From Streptomyces sp. NBC_01471 (GTDB lineage Bacteria > Actinomycetota > Actinomycetes > Streptomycetales > Streptomycetaceae): a stretch of 64,000 bases of DNA. Under the pieces are notes generated by a model. It was given only the letters and a program-made list of their open reading frames with translations. It had not been told where the DNA came from and ran no database searches. Positions 55,229-63,628 of the stretch are shown here, piece by piece. Within the stretch, counting starts at the first letter, position 1. Every line of letters begins with the position of its first letter. The translations under genes and the position numbers were made by a program. Where the stretch lies: contig NZ_CP109450.1 of NCBI RefSeq assembly GCF_041438865.1, positions 2,645,001-2,709,000 on the forward strand, read 5' to 3'.

Positions 55229-55768
55229 ATGGCTGTGACCTCCATGGACGATGTCACCGAGAGCAAAGTCCTGCTGGCCGAGTACGACCGCCTCAAGGAG
55301 GAACAGAAGACCCGCATAGGGTTCCGCGACAACCTGCTCTACTTCACGCTCGCCGCGGTCACCGCGGTCGTGGCGGTCACCGTCCACAGCGGACAGTCCC
55401 GACTGTTGCTCTCCGCCCCCGCGATCTGCCTGATCCTGGGCTGGACCTACCTGGTCAATGACGAGAAGATCTCGGCGATCGGCTACTACGTTCGCGACCA
55501 ACTGGGGCCGCGTCTGGGGGAACTCTCCTCCGCCCAGGGAACGGTGTTCGGCTGGGAGGTCTACCACCGAAACGTTGCGGGCCGCACCATGCGCAAGCGG
55601 CTTCAGACCGCGGTGGACCTGTTCACGTACCTGATCCTGCCGATGGTCTGCACGATCGCGTTCTGGTGCTCTCCCACCGCTCGGCTTCTGCTCGTACTCA
55701 CTTCTCTCGTGCAGACGCTCGCGTTGGCTGTACTGGGCTGGCTGTTCCTGTGCCGTACGGAGCGGTAG
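55229..55768 (+). CDS. Four-helix membrane protein closing the nucleosidase operon
   Basis: About 179 residues. It opens with a charged segment (KVLLAEYDRLKEEQKTRIGFRDNLLYF), then membrane helices at about 36-53 and 59-76. A ~50-residue loop (EKISAIGYYVRDQLGPRLGEL...) and two more helices near 130-150 and 155-175 follow. From memory, proteins with this E(Y)xxLKxEQxxRIxxRDNLLY opening recur in actinobacterial accessory loci, but I know no assigned function. The start is ambiguous: ATG 55229, GTG 55235 (better spacing from AGGA) or ATG 55244. It lies 20 bp after the previous gene and is probably the last of the operon. Confidence 0.75.
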   Translation: MAVTSMDDVTESKVLLAEYDRLKEEQKTRIGFRDNLLYFTLAAVTAVVAVTVHSGQSRLLLSAPAICLILGWTYLVNDEKISAIGYYVRDQLGPRLGELSSAQGTVFGWEVYHRNVAGRTMRKRLQTAVDLFTYLILPMVCTIAFWCSPTARLLLVLTSLVQTLALAVLGWLFLCRTER

Positions 55769-56192
55769 CACCAGGCACGCGTACGACACCCCCGGCCTCA
55801 GGGTGCGAGCCGAACTCCGCTGCACAGTCAGCAGGCGTCCGACTCGGGCTCGGGCAGCTTGTCCAGGTCAACGGTCCAGGCCCGTCCGTCGGTCAGTTTG
55901 AAGGGCCGTTTGGCCGAGCCGTACTTGTGCGTGTGGGCCGCGATGGAGCCGGAGCGGCGAGCTTGTACCAGCCAATCGGTTCACAGCGATCACCCTCTCA
56001 TGTCGCTCCCGGCGGCCCGGCAAATCGGGCCCCGGGCAGAGAGAGCGCCCCGCCCCGCAGACCTGGCGGTCAGTGGGCCGGCCCGGAGACCGGGAAGCCG
56101 CTCACATGCGAATCGGGCGCCCTGGCGGCACGGGACATTACGCTGAGCCGAGGAGCACCGGGATTGTCGAGCATCCTCGAAGGAGGTACGCC
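55769..56192. other. 424-bp stretch without an intact gene
   Basis: The first part holds a likely minus-strand gene remnant (55828-55997). The rest, up to the AAGGAGG before the Uma2 gene, shows no recognisable gene on either strand. Confidence 0.5.
55828..55997 (-). pseudogene. Possible remnant of a gene (C-terminal fragment)
   Basis: On the minus strand a 55-residue frame without a start reads ...WLVQARRSGSIAAHTHKYG SAKRPFKLTDGRAWTVDLDKL and ends PEPESDAC at a TGA. The composition is protein-like rather than shadow-like. An upstream in-frame TGA at 55998-56000 and the lack of a start and ribosome site suggest a decayed C-terminus. Family unknown. Confidence 0.35.
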
Positions 56193-56759
56193 ATGACCCC
56201 CGAGACGGTGGCGCCCGCATGGATGCACGCGCAGATCAGCGCGGAGCAGTACGACTCCTGGTCCGAGGAGCAGTGCGCCGGCATTGAGATCGTGGACGGG
56301 ATGGTCGTCGTGAGCCCGAGTGCGTCCAAGCGGCCCAACCGGCCGGCCCGGATCCTGGCCAATGCCCTGGACTCCGCGGCGGGCGAGGACTGGAACGCGG
56401 ACACGGACTTCGACGTCCGCCTGCAGGATGTGCCGCTCACCAACCGGCGCCCGGATGTCGTCGTGTACCGGGCTGAAACGCTCGACCTCACGCCCACCCG
56501 CCCGGAGCATGTGCTGCTGGTGGCCGAGGTCGTGTCACCGGGCTCGGAGACCACCGACCGGGTCGTGAAGGTGGACCAGTACGCGAGGGCCGGCATCCCC
56601 TTCTACTGGCGAATCGAACAGGCCGCCACCGGGGTCCCACTCGTCTACACCTACGTTCTCGACCTCGCCAGCAAGACATACCGGGACGGCGAGGTGTTCA
56701 CCGGTGTGATCAAGGCTGCCGCGCCCTTCTCCGTCACGGTCGATCTGGGAACCGTCTGA
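56193..56759 (+). CDS. Uma2-family putative restriction-nuclease-fold protein
   Basis: 188 residues. DUF820/Uma2 features of the PD-(D/E)xK fold: an early helix with YDSWSEEQCAGIEIVDGMVVVSP, then DWNADTDFDVRLQD, RRPDVVVYRAE (metal-type Asp), HVLLVAEVVSPGSETTDRVVK (Glu...Lys), KVDQYARAGIPFYWRIE. Active-site residues are present. Uma2 proteins are numerous in Streptomyces and their role is largely unknown. AAGGAGG lies at ideal distance from the ATG. Stand-alone. Confidence 0.9.
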   Translation: MTPETVAPAWMHAQISAEQYDSWSEEQCAGIEIVDGMVVVSPSASKRPNRPARILANALDSAAGEDWNADTDFDVRLQDVPLTNRRPDVVVYRAETLDLTPTRPEHVLLVAEVVSPGSETTDRVVKVDQYARAGIPFYWRIEQAATGVPLVYTYVLDLASKTYRDGEVFTGVIKAAAPFSVTVDLGTV

Positions 56760-56958
56760 CCGGGCTGGAAGATTTCCTGACCTCGCAACAAGCCATGCGT
56801 CCAGCGCGCCCGGGCGCGCGCCGCTGCGCGACCGCCCCCGCCGCACGCCCGCCACCACGCCGGACCCGCACCACTTCCCGGTCCCCGGCCCGGTTCCCTC
56901 GCGTTCCGGCGCCCCGCGCAGGACACTTGCCTTCCGAACGGAGTATCCCGGAGGGGGA

Positions 56959-59900
56959 ATGCATATGCGGGACGGCCATCGGGCTGAAGCAGAGCGGCTG
57001 TTGGCGCGCGCCGTGGAGGAAGAGGTGCGGCGGGCGGGTGGCCGGGCCGACGGCGGGACGCTGCTGGCGCGCGGGCGTGGTGCGCTCGACGCGCTGGCCG
57101 GGAGCGCCGCCGACGAGTATGCCGCGTACACCCGCGCACTGGACGCGGCGCAGGCCGAGCAGCATCCGCTCTCCGCGCACTTCAACCGCGCGTCCCTCGC
57201 AACCCCCGCGCTGGTCACCGTGGTTGCCGCCATCGCCGCGTGCGGTGCGGACCTCGCCCTCGGGACCGGCGGCGGTACCGCGGCCGGCTCGGGCGTGGTC
57301 GTCGCCGTCGCCGGGGCCGCCGCCACCGTGGCCAGGGTGACCGCGGCGCACTGGCCCGCGGCCCACCGCAGAGCCGGGGCCCAGGGGCAGCCCGGCGGCG
57401 CCGAGCAGCTGCGGCTCCAGTGGCTGACCGCGCTGGAAGTGCGGGGCATCCGCCCGTACCTGGACCAGCAGCGGATGCTCGCCGCGCCCCAGAAGAAGAC
57501 GAAGAGCACGGTGCCGCCGCAGTTGCGCGGCACCGACAAGAGCGCCGCCGCGCGCAGGCGGTCCACGCTCGACCAGTCGTTCGGCCAGCTGCCCGAGGCG
57601 GACGGGCCGTTCGCGGGGCGCCGCACGGAGATGGCGCGGATCGCCCAGTGGGTGCACGCGGCCCGCGCCTCCACCGAGACCCGGCCGACCGTCGTGGTGC
57701 TGCACGGCGCCCCGGGCTCGGGGCGCACCACCCTGGCCGTACGCGCGGCGCACCAGCTCAAGGACCAGTTCCGCGGGGCGTGCGTGGTCGATCTGCGCGG
57801 CGCGACCCGGGACGAGCCGCCCCTGTCGACCAGGGACGCGCTGCTCCATCTGCTCAACCGGCTCGGCGCGCCGCGCGAGCAGCTGCTCTTCCGGGAACGC
57901 TCTTCCCCCGAGCAGCAGTTGAAGCGGCTGAGCGAGCTGTACCACCAGCATCTGACCGGGCTGGCCGTCACCGTCGTGCTGGACGACGCGTCGGATCCGG
58001 CGCAGGTGCGTGCCCTGGTGCCGGAGCGCTCGGACAGCCTGATCCTGGTGACGTCGGGCGCCCCGCTCGAACTGCCCGGCGACATCCGGGCCTGGGTGCA
58101 CCAGCTGCCGGTGGGGGCGCTGGACGCGGCGGGTTCGGAGGAGCTGCTGCGGGAGACGGCGGAGGAGCCGGAGAGCCCGTACGACGCCGAATCGACCGAC
58201 CTCGTCGCGGAGTTGTGCGGCGGGCTGCCCCTGGCGCTGCGGGTGGCGGGCTCCTCGCTCGGCCGGCGGTCGACGCGCGAACTCGCCGGGCACCTCGGCG
58301 CGTACCGGCACCTCGCCCCGGTCGAGCGGGCGCTCGCCCTGCGCTACAGCGACCAGCCCGAGCAGGGGCGGCGGCTGCTGCGCCGGCTGGCGCTGGCCGG
58401 GCGCGCCAGTCTGGGCGCGGCCGCCGCCGCGGCGCTGCTGGCCGCCGACGACCAGGAGGCCCGGCGGCTGCTGACCCTGCTGTCGCGGGCCGGCCTGATC
58501 GACCACGTGCGCGGCAGCCGTTACCGGCTGCACGACTCGGTACGGACGTTCGCGCAGGCCAGGCTGGAGGAAGAGGAGCAGCCGGAGGAGCGCACGGCCG
58601 CGCAGGAGCGGCTGATCCAGAGCTACGCCGAACTGGCAGACGCGGTCATCCGGCTGGTGGACGGCAAACTCTCCACCCGGGCGGGCCAGTTCGGGCCGCA
58701 CGGCTTCGCCTCACTGGACGCGGCGCTGCGCTGGCTGGACGAGGAGTCGAGCTTCATCACCTCCGCGCTGCGCCAGGCGGAGGGCGTCGGCCAGGACGTG
58801 GTGCTGCATCTGCTGGGCGCGCTCTGCGACTACTGCCTGCTGCGCGGCGACCTCTACCGGCTGGGCGAGATCAGCGAGCTGACGCAGTCCGTCGGGCAGG
58901 GGCTCCTCGCCAGGTCGGTGCAGTGGCGTACGGGGATCGCGGCCCGTCAGCTCGGCGAGCTGGACACGGCGCGTACGACCCTGACCTCGGTCGTCGACCT
59001 CTACCACGAGGCGCAGCAGGGGGCGGGCGAGGCGCTCGCGCTCTGCTCGCTCGGCATCACCCTGCACCACCAGGGGAATCTGACCGAGGCGGCGGCGCGG
59101 CTGCGGGAGGCCCTCGCACTCCAGGCGGCGCCGGAGCTGGCGGCGGACCGCGCCTGGTCGCTGCACGCGCTGGCGGCGGTGGAGCGCGATCTGGCGCATC
59201 TGCCGGAGGCACTGACGCTGCTCTCGACGGCGCTCACCCTGCACCAGGAGAGCGACTCGCTGCACGGCGAGGCGTGGACGCACTTCCAGCTGGGCCAGCT
59301 CTGTCTGCGCCTGGGCGACGTGGTGCGGGCCGACGAGGAACTGCGCACGGCCCTCGACGCGTACGGGCAGACCAGGGACGGGCGCGGCGAGGCCTGGGCG
59401 ATGACCCAGCTGGCCCGCGCCAGACTGGTCGACGGTGACGCGTCGGTCGCGGTGGACCAGCTGCGCCAGGCGCTCTCCCGCCACCGGGACAACGAGGACG
59501 CCCGGGGCGAGGCCTGGACGCTCTACTACCTGGGGCAGGCCCTGGAGGAGCACGGCGACCGCGACCAGGCGGTACGGGAGCTGGAGCGGGCCCGGACGAT
59601 GTTCTCGCGGATGCGGGACGTGTACGGGCTGGCCTGCGCCCGCCACCACTCGGGGCGGGTCACCCGTGACCAGCGCGCGGCGCAGACGGGCAACCTCCGC
59701 AACAGCGGTTTCGCCCGCCAGCTGCTGGTCGACGCGCGGACCGACTTCCACCGGATCGGGGTGGCGCACGGTGAGGCGTGGACCTGTCTGGAGCTGGCCC
59801 TGATCGACGCGGGCAACGGCCGCGCGGCCCAGGCGCTCGGGCTCTGCGACGAGGCGGCGGCGCTGTTCGCGACGTACGACGACGGAAGGGGCGGCGACTG

Positions 59901-60174
59901 GGCCCGTTTCCTGCGCTGCACGCTGCTGCCGTACGCGTCGCCGGGCGGCTCGGAGGTGGGCACCGCGGTGGCCGCTGAGGAGCTCGCCCAGCTGATCCGG
60001 GCGGAGCACCCGGCCCGTGACCCCGGTCTCGCCGACTGCGCGGAGGCGTACGCCCTGGTCCTGGAGCGCGGTGTGTCACTGGACGACGGCTGGCAGGCCT
60101 GGCTGCTCGGCATGGTGCCGGGCCGGAACGCCCGCGAGATCATGGGCGTACCGCTGTCGGTGGCGCGGCGGTAG
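56959..60174 (+). CDS. STAND (NB-ARC-like) ATPase with TPR repeats
   Basis: 1,071 residues. The N-terminus is helical with a hydrophobic pair near 75-125 (ATPALVTVVAAIAACGADLAL, GVVVAVAGAAATVARVTAA) that could span the membrane. P-loop HGAPGSGRTTL at about 250-260, where the usual Lys is Arg; Walker B VTVVLDDASD; sensor region SDSLILVTSGAP; ELCGGLPLALRVAGSSL near 420; then a winged-helix part (LIDHVRGSRYRLHDSVRTFA). From ~600 onward are about ten TPR-like helical pairs, with HGEAW repeated. This is the SARP/NLR-like layout common in Streptomyces without a clear N-terminal effector. Tandem ATGs at 56959 and 56965 share GGAGG. Confidence 0.9.
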   Translation: MHMRDGHRAEAERLLARAVEEEVRRAGGRADGGTLLARGRGALDALAGSAADEYAAYTRALDAAQAEQHPLSAHFNRASLATPALVTVVAAIAACGADLALGTGGGTAAGSGVVVAVAGAAATVARVTAAHWPAAHRRAGAQGQPGGAEQLRLQWLTALEVRGIRPYLDQQRMLAAPQKKTKSTVPPQLRGTDKSAAARRRSTLDQSFGQLPEADGPFAGRRTEMARIAQWVHAARASTETRPTVVVLHGAPGSGRTTLAVRAAHQLKDQFRGACVVDLRGATRDEPPLSTRDALLHLLNRLGAPREQLLFRERSSPEQQLKRLSELYHQHLTGLAVTVVLDDASDPAQVRALVPERSDSLILVTSGAPLELPGDIRAWVHQLPVGALDAAGSEELLRETAEEPESPYDAESTDLVAELCGGLPLALRVAGSSLGRRSTRELAGHLGAYRHLAPVERALALRYSDQPEQGRRLLRRLALAGRASLGAAAAAALLAADDQEARRLLTLLSRAGLIDHVRGSRYRLHDSVRTFAQARLEEEEQPEERTAAQERLIQSYAELADAVIRLVDGKLSTRAGQFGPHGFASLDAALRWLDEESSFITSALRQAEGVGQDVVLHLLGALCDYCLLRGDLYRLGEISELTQSVGQGLLARSVQWRTGIAARQLGELDTARTTLTSVVDLYHEAQQGAGEALALCSLGITLHHQGNLTEAAARLREALALQAAPELAADRAWSLHALAAVERDLAHLPEALTLLSTALTLHQESDSLHGEAWTHFQLGQLCLRLGDVVRADEELRTALDAYGQTRDGRGEAWAMTQLARARLVDGDASVAVDQLRQALSRHRDNEDARGEAWTLYYLGQALEEHGDRDQAVRELERARTMFSRMRDVYGLACARHHSGRVTRDQRAAQTGNLRNSGFARQLLVDARTDFHRIGVAHGEAWTCLELALIDAGNGRAAQALGLCDEAAALFATYDDGRGGDWARFLRCTLLPYASPGGSEVGTAVAAEELAQLIRAEHPARDPGLADCAEAYALVLERGVSLDDGWQAWLLGMVPGRNAREIMGVPLSVARR

Positions 60175-60342
60175 CCGGCGGGCCGCCGGAAACAGCGGCC
60201 CTTCGCCGGTGGGCAGCGCGGCCACGGCGGCAGCCCGGAAGGGCCGCCGCCGGACCGCGGCGACGGCGGGCGGCGCGGCCCGGAAGCGGCGGCGGCCCGC
60301 CGCGTGCTCCGGCGCACCACACCCTCCGGCCGTACGCGCGCT

Positions 60343-60383
60343 CCATCACCGGGCGGGCACTGTCGCAGCCCGTCCGGTGATGG
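60343..60383. terminator. Hairpin between STAND gene and the small membrane gene
   Basis: 16-bp stem with one G-T pair (60343-60358 with 60368-60383) and a 9-base loop between convergent genes. The preceding ~120 bp are low-complexity GC-rich DNA without a gene. Confidence 0.65.
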
Positions 60384-60442
60384 GGGGCCGGCGGTCGGGG
60401 ACCGGGGTCCCCGGGGGCCGGCGGGGCGGGGCCCCGGAGGCC

Positions 60443-60670
60443 TCAGCCCTGCTTGCCCTCGGTCCCGGCCGGCCGCGCCGGCTCGGTCTGCGGCTCCGGG
60501 GCCTCCTTGAAGGCCACCCGGCCCATGTGCCGGCTCATGGACTTCATCAGCAGCCACACCCCCACGGCCAGGGCCGCGAAGACGAGGAAGCCGAGAAGCC
60601 CGGGAGTCACCTTGTTGTCGTCGACCTCGGCCAGAGGGACGAGGTGCGTCAATGCCTGGCTAGCGCTCAT
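60443..60670 (-). CDS. Small single-span membrane protein next to mca
   Basis: 75 residues: polar start (MSASQALTHLVPLAEVDDNKVTP), one helix (GLLGFLVFAALAVGVWLLMKSMSRHM) and a Pro/Glu-rich tail. No function is known. The ATG lies 2 bp after the mca stop, so it is translated with mca. A membrane anchor or partner for thiol metabolism would be a guess. Confidence 0.8.
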   Translation of the reverse strand: MSASQALTHLVPLAEVDDNKVTPGLLGFLVFAALAVGVWLLMKSMSRHMGRVAFKEAPEPQTEPARPAGTEGKQG

Positions 60671-60672
60671 AA

Positions 60673-61554
60673 CTAGGCATTGTCCCGGATGCCCGCAAAG
60701 AGGTCGTCCTCGGGGAGGGATGTCGGCACGAGGGACTTCGCGAGCTCGTACTCCTCGGTCGGCCAGATCTCCTGCTGGATCTCCATCGGGACGTGGAACC
60801 AGCCACCGTCCGGATCGATCTGCGTGGCGTGCGCGATGAGCGCCTTGTCCCGGATCTCGAAGAAGTCCGCGCAGGGAACGTGCGTGGTCAGGGTGCGTTC
60901 GGCGCGCTCGAACTGCTTCCAGCGCTCCAGCCACTCCGCGTACGGCGACTCGAGGCCGCGCGCCAGCAGCGCCTCGTGCAGGGCCACGGTGCGCGGCTTG
61001 TTGAAGCCCTGGTTGTAGTAGAGCTTCTGCGGCTGGAAAGCCGGGCCGAATTCGGCCTCGGGGTACTTCCCGGTGTCCGCGGCCGCCTCGAACGCCACCA
61101 TCGAGACCTGGTGGGTCATGATGTGGTCGGGGTGCGGGTATCCGCCGTTCTCGTCGTACGTCGTGATGACCTGCGGCCGGAATTCCCGGATCAGCCGCAC
61201 CAGCCGCCCCGCGGCCACGTCGACGTCCTCCAGCGCGAAGCAGCCCTCGGGCAGCGGAGGCAGCGGGTCGCCCTCGGGCAGGCCCGAGTCGACGAAGCCC
61301 AGCCAGGCCTGGTCGACCCCGAGGATCTCGCGGGCCTCGTCCATCTCCCGCTTGCGGACTTCGTGAATGTTCTCCTCGATGTAGGCGTCACCCTGGAGTT
61401 TGGGATTGAGGATGGAGCCGCGCTCGCCTCCGGTGCAGGTCACGACCAGCACGTCCACCCCCTCGGACACGTACTTGGCCATGGTCGCCGCACCCTTGCT
61501 CGACTCGTCGTCGGGGTGGGCGTGGACGGCCATCAGGCGAAGCTGCTCAGTCAA
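60673..61554 (-). CDS. mca: Mycothiol S-conjugate amidase
   Basis: 293 residues, LmbE-like zinc deacetylase fold. RLMAVHAHPDDESSKGAATMAKY carries the His-Pro-Asp-Asp zinc motif. GERGSILNPK, FVDSGLPEGDPLPPLP and TYDENGGYPHPDHIMTHQV (third ligand His) are Mca-specific blocks. Mca cleaves mycothiol conjugates of electrophiles and antibiotics, releasing a mercapturic acid for export. The start is TTG at 61554 with AGGA upstream; a GTG/ATG reading would need an unlike extension. Presence of mca marks an actinobacterium. Confidence 0.95.
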   Translation of the reverse strand: MTEQLRLMAVHAHPDDESSKGAATMAKYVSEGVDVLVVTCTGGERGSILNPKLQGDAYIEENIHEVRKREMDEAREILGVDQAWLGFVDSGLPEGDPLPPLPEGCFALEDVDVAAGRLVRLIREFRPQVITTYDENGGYPHPDHIMTHQVSMVAFEAAADTGKYPEAEFGPAFQPQKLYYNQGFNKPRTVALHEALLARGLESPYAEWLERWKQFERAERTLTTHVPCADFFEIRDKALIAHATQIDPDGGWFHVPMEIQQEIWPTEEYELAKSLVPTSLPEDDLFAGIRDNA

Positions 61555-61568
61555 GACAGGATCCTCAG

Positions 61569-61621
61569 TGATTCGTCGCAATCGGCGGCTTCTATAGTGA
61601 CCGACTGAGGGGACGGAAAAT
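61569..61621. promoter_or_regulatory. Overlapping divergent promoters of mca and the DUF4307 gene
   Basis: A shared CTATAG core gives TATAGT (61593-61598) on the plus strand and TATAGA on the minus strand, both good -10 elements about 50 bp from each start. The minus-strand -35 may be TTCCGT at 16 bp; the plus-strand -35 is unclear. Confidence 0.45.
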
Positions 61622-61651
61622 TCCGGGATCCCCTGCACTGGAGGAACGATC

Positions 61652-62056
61652 ATGACGGCGGTTGGCGAACAGCTTCCCGAGGGCCGGTACGGCCGCTCGG
61701 CGGACGAGCGCGCGGACCGCAAGCTGAAGATCATCGGAGCGGTGCTCGGCGCCGTGGTGATCGGGATCGTCGGCTGGTTCGGCTACCAGTCCATCGGCGG
61801 CAATTCCATCAGCGGTGAGGTCATCGCCTGGGACATCGCGTCGAACCACGCGGTCGACGTCCATCTGACCGTCCGCAAGGACGCCGGGCTCCACGGCACC
61901 TGCACCCTGCGCCTGCGGGCCACCGACGGTGACGAGGTCGGCCGCAAGGACGCCAGGTTCGACCAGGACGAGAAGCGGATCGACCAGGTCGTGACCGTGC
62001 GGACCACGTCCAGGGCCACCAGCGTCGAGCTCGTCGGCTGCCAGACCGGCTCCTGA
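61652..62056 (+). CDS. DUF4307-family membrane protein
   Basis: 134 residues. Cytoplasmic start with LPEGRYGRSADERADRKLK, one membrane span (IIGAVLGAVVIGIVGWFGYQSI) and an extracytoplasmic beta-sandwich (ISGEVIAWDIASNHAVDVHLTV, CTLRLRATDGDEVGRKD, VVTVRTTSRATSVELVGC) with two Cys. DUF4307 genes sit next to mca in many actinobacteria; function unknown. ATG at 61652 is preceded by GGAGG. Confidence 0.9.
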   Translation: MTAVGEQLPEGRYGRSADERADRKLKIIGAVLGAVVIGIVGWFGYQSIGGNSISGEVIAWDIASNHAVDVHLTVRKDAGLHGTCTLRLRATDGDEVGRKDARFDQDEKRIDQVVTVRTTSRATSVELVGCQTGS

Positions 62057-62057
62057 C

Positions 62058-62097
62058 GCTTCGGTCCTCCCCCTTACGCTGCGGTCCTCCCCCTTCG
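62058..62097. repeat. Two 20-bp direct copies upstream of greA
   Basis: cggtcctccccctt occurs at 62062-62075 and 62082-62095, in the gap between the DUF4307 gene and greA. No function is apparent. Confidence 0.5.
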
Positions 62098-62196
62098 GCT
62101 CGTGAATTGTTAGGCTCGTGGTTTCGCCCGCCCCTGGAGGCACATCCTTCTGGGTAGGGCGATGCTTTGTATTTCCGGTACCTACGAGGAGCACCA

Positions 62197-62694
62197 GTGA
62201 CCCAGACCAGCGAAAACGTCACCTGGCTGACCCAGGAGGCGTACAACCAGCTGAAGGCTGAGCTGGAGTATCTGTCGGGTCCCGCACGCTCGGAGATCGT
62301 CACCAAGATCGCGGCCGCCCGCGAGGAGGGTGACCTGCGCGAGAACGGCGGGTACCACGCGGCCAAGGAGGAGCAGGGCAAGCAGGAGCTGCGCGTACGC
62401 CAGCTGACCCAGCTGCTCGAACACGCGAAGGTCGGCGAGGCCCCCGCGGCCACCGGCGAAGCGGCTCCCGGCATGGTCGTGACGATCGCCTTCGACGGTG
62501 ACGAGGACGACACGATGACGTTCCTGCTCGCCTCCCGCGAGTACGCGAGCTCGGACTTCGAGACGTACTCCCCCCAGTCGCCGCTGGGCACTGGTGTGAT
62601 CGGCAAGAAGGTCGGCGAGAACGCCGACTACGAACTGCCGAACGGCAAGACGGCCACGGTGAAGATCCTCAAGGCCGAGCCGTTCAAGGGCTGA
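62197..62694 (+). CDS. greA: Transcription elongation factor GreA
   Basis: 165 residues. N-terminal coiled coil: TWLTQEAYNQLKAELEYLSG, then the tip EEGDLRENGGYHAAKEEQ with the Asp/Glu pair that reaches the RNA-polymerase active centre. The C-terminal FKBP-like domain has YSPQSPLGTGVIGKKVGENADYELPNGKTATVKIL. It rescues backtracked polymerase by stimulating transcript cleavage. GTG at 62197 follows GAGGAG. Confidence 0.96.
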   Translation: MTQTSENVTWLTQEAYNQLKAELEYLSGPARSEIVTKIAAAREEGDLRENGGYHAAKEEQGKQELRVRQLTQLLEHAKVGEAPAATGEAAPGMVVTIAFDGDEDDTMTFLLASREYASSDFETYSPQSPLGTGVIGKKVGENADYELPNGKTATVKILKAEPFKG

Positions 62695-62705
62695 AACCGG
62701 ATGTG

Positions 62706-62760
62706 CGACAGCCGCCGATTCCCCGGCCGCGTCCTGCGGCCGGGGAATCGGCGGCTGTCG
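62706..62760. terminator. Long perfect hairpin between greA and the ABC genes
   Basis: 25-bp stem without mismatch (62706-62730 with 62736-62760) and a 5-base loop, 11 bp after greA and 13 bp from the end of the opposing permease gene. A bidirectional terminator. Confidence 0.92.
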
Positions 62761-62773
62761 GTGACCGGCCGGG

Positions 62774-63628
62774 TCAGGCCGCGGCCGACCGGTACTTGCG
62801 GACCGCCAGGGTGCGGAAGACCGCGAAGATGACCAGCGACCAGATCAGCGAGGCCCACACCGGGTGGTGCATGGGCCAGGCGTCCGACGTCGACACGCCC
62901 GGGTTGCCGAAGAGGACCCGGCAGGCCTGAACGGTCGCGCTGAAGGGGTTCCACTCGGCGATCGGCTGGAGCCAGCCGGGCATCATGGCTGTCGACACGA
63001 ACGCGTTCGAGACAAAGGTCACAGGGAAGAGCCAGACGAGCCCGCCCGAGGTGGCCGCTTCCGGTGTGCGGACCGAGAGGCCGATCAGCGCGCCGATCCA
63101 CGAGAAGGCGTACCCCAGCAGAAGCAGCAGTCCGAAGCCGCCGAGGACCTTCCCGATGTTCTCGTGGGTGCGCCAGCCGACGAGCAGGGCCACGATCGAC
63201 AGCACCACCAGGGTGAGCGCCGTCTGGACCAGGTCGGCGATCGTACGTCCGGTGAGCACCGCGCCCCGGGCCATCGGCAGCGAGCGGAACCGGTCGATCA
63301 GGCCCTTGTGCATGTCGTCGGCGATGCCCGCTCCGGCACCGGCGGTGGCGAAGGTGACGGTCTGGGCGAAGATGCCCGCCATCAGGAAGTTGCGGTAACC
63401 CACGGCGCTGGTCGAGCCGTTGACGACCAGGGACCCGCCGAAGACGTAGCTGAAGAGCACCACGAACATGATCGGCTGGATCAGTCCGAAGATCACGATC
63501 TCGGGGATGCGGGTCATCCGGATCAGATTGCGCTTGGCGATGACCAGGGAGTCGTTGACCGACTGGAAGATCCCGCCGCGCGGCCGCGGGGCCAGTGGAT
63601 TGGGTGCGGCATCCGTGACGGCGCTCAT
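62774..63628 (-). CDS. ABC-2 type transporter permease (DrrB-like)
   Basis: 284 residues, six membrane helices. NDSLVIAKRNLIRMTRIPEIVIFGLIQPIMFVVLFSYVFGG, AGIFAQTVTFATAGAGAGIADDMHKGLIDRFRSLPMARGAVLTGRTIADL and WLFPVTFVSNAFVSTAMMPGWLQPIAEWNPFSATVQA are DrrB/daunorubicin-resistance family blocks. Works with the ATPase encoded just upstream; their reading frames overlap by ATGA. The substrate is unknown, probably a drug or lipid-like compound. Confidence 0.93.
   Translation of the reverse strand: MSAVTDAAPNPLAPRPRGGIFQSVNDSLVIAKRNLIRMTRIPEIVIFGLIQPIMFVVLFSYVFGGSLVVNGSTSAVGYRNFLMAGIFAQTVTFATAGAGAGIADDMHKGLIDRFRSLPMARGAVLTGRTIADLVQTALTLVVLSIVALLVGWRTHENIGKVLGGFGLLLLLGYAFSWIGALIGLSVRTPEAATSGGLVWLFPVTFVSNAFVSTAMMPGWLQPIAEWNPFSATVQACRVLFGNPGVSTSDAWPMHHPVWASLIWSLVIFAVFRTLAVRKYRSAAA

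Noticed and set aside
56193..60174. Uma2 and STAND genes as members of the nucleosidase operon
   Set aside because: A 424-bp gap with a gene remnant separates the Uma2 gene from the operon, and a further 199 bp separates it from the STAND gene. Each has its own ribosome site and no shared motif was seen.
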